Below, piece after piece: positions 5,075 through 5,593 of a DNA stretch of 5,593 nucleotides. The stretch lies in the NCBI GenBank assembly GCA_002308595.1, contig DBWH01000044.1, positions 29,764 through 35,356 on the forward strand. Direction: 5' to 3'. The position numbers and the translations under genes are program-made. The DNA is from Mageeibacillus sp. UBA1243. GTDB lineage: Bacteria; Bacillota; Clostridia; UBA1212. The number at the start of each line of letters is the position of its first letter. Within the stretch, counting starts at the first letter, position 1. The notes beneath the pieces were generated by a model, which was not told the origin of the DNA, searched no databases, and saw nothing but the letters and a program-made list of their open reading frames with translations.

Positions 5075-5593
5075 TCAAAGTCTTTCTTTCTTTTCGATGT
5101 CAAGGAAGTATTTGTACGTGTCGACTGTCAGCTCGCCGCAGGCCGCCTCATCGCAGGCGATGATTGCGCCGTTGTGAAGCTGAAGAGCCGAGCATGTCCA
5201 CTTCTGGCTGACCGAGCCCTCTACCGTTGCGGCAAGAGCCCTTGCCTTGTTGTGGCCGCTGATGAGCACCAGAACCTCGCGCGAATCCGTGACGGTTCCG
5301 ATGCCTACCGAAAGAGCCTGAGCAGGCACTTTTTCCGGGTCGTTTCCGAAAAATCTCGAGTTCACGATTCTTGTGTCTGTTGTGAGGTCCCTGACGCCCG
5401 TCCTTGATGAAAGCGAAGTGAAAGGCTCGTTAAAAGCAAGGTGTCCGTCGACGCCGATGCCGCCCATGAAAAGATCTATTCCGCCGTAGGAGGCAATCTT
5501 CTTTTCGTATCTCTCGCACTCACCTGCAGGGTCTTTTGTCATACCGTCAAGGATATTGATATTCTCCGCCGGAATGTCGATGTGGTCGAAGAA
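5075..5593 (-). CDS. nagB: Glucosamine-6-phosphate deaminase NagB, C-terminal part (partial at 5' end)
   Basis: NagB converts glucosamine 6-phosphate to fructose 6-phosphate and ammonia, the step that brings amino sugars into glycolysis. The frame is open from the window edge: the first visible residues [17 protein letters not shown] match E. coli NagB from about residue 93, so roughly the first 92 residues are outside and the ATG at 5542 is internal. The 172 visible residues align to E. coli NagB with a constant offset of 92. Catalytic Asp141, His143 and Glu148 are present as Asp49, His51 and Glu56 in [14 protein letters not shown]. At the allosteric GlcNAc-6-P site of E. coli, Ser152 and Tyr254 are kept, Lys160 is Arg, but Arg158 is Gly and Thr161 is Asp. 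The C-terminal tail ([11 protein letters not shown]) is of the long E. coli type, not the short B. subtilis type. It is followed by 235 bases before capE on the same strand. Confidence 0.96.
   Translation of the reverse strand, partial: FFDHIDIPAENINILDGMTKDPAGECERYEKKIASYGGIDLFMGGIGVDGHLAFNEPFTSLSSRTGVRDLTTDTRIVNSRFFGNDPEKVPAQALSVGIGTVTDSREVLVLISGHNKARALAATVEGSVSQKWTCSALQLHNGAIIACDEAACGELTVDTYKYFLDIEKKERL

Noticed and set aside
4875..5078. Possible small protein of 67 residues between nagB and capE on the minus strand
   Set aside because: It needs a TTG start overlapping the nagB stop, has no Shine-Dalgarno site, and runs through the inverted repeats; no family resemblance is seen.

Overview
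This is a bacterial chromosome segment with five protein genes, one tRNA and one gene cut by the window edge on each side (nnr at the left, nagB at the right; both are counted among the coding regions described here, six in all). The genes look intact and there is no sign of a phage, transposon or CRISPR array. Shine-Dalgarno sites of the GGAG(G) type, a CCA-encoding tRNA-Arg with a D-arm of the kind seen in Clostridia, and proteins of the UPF0309 sugar-isomerase family suggest an anaerobic Bacillota-like organism of moderate GC content. That assignment is an inference with low confidence; other phyla carry the same families.

Left part (1-1250, plus strand): the 3' portion of a bifunctional NAD(P)H-hydrate repair gene (nnr), a 22-base gap, a complete tRNA-Arg with anticodon CCG (1105-1179), and a Rho-independent terminator (1189-1223).

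Central part (1266-4839, minus strand): a tight four-gene operon read from right to left. The order is capE (UDP-GlcNAc inverting 4,6-dehydratase), a canonical UPF0309-type SIS-domain sugar-phosphate isomerase, a BadF/BcrA-type N-acetylhexosamine kinase, and a second, diverged SIS-domain paralog. The first two genes abut (TAAATG) and the next gap is 9 bases, so translation is probably coupled. The last gene follows a 46-base gap with its own Shine-Dalgarno site and is bracketed by a perfect 14-bp inverted repeat.

Right part (4840-5593, minus strand): a 235-base leader rich in inverted repeats, preceded by the C-terminal 172 residues of glucosamine-6-phosphate deaminase (nagB).

Taken together, the minus-strand genes all handle N-acetylated or amino hexoses: a kinase makes an amino-sugar phosphate, SIS proteins bind or isomerise sugar phosphates, NagB feeds GlcN-6-P into glycolysis, and CapE uses UDP-GlcNAc to start a 6-deoxy amino sugar. 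The usual CapE partner genes (capF, capG) are not in the window, so the pathway joining CapE to the kinase and the two SIS proteins is not one I recognise. The best candidates for something undescribed are this gene combination, the asymmetric SIS pair, and the structured leader upstream of capE.
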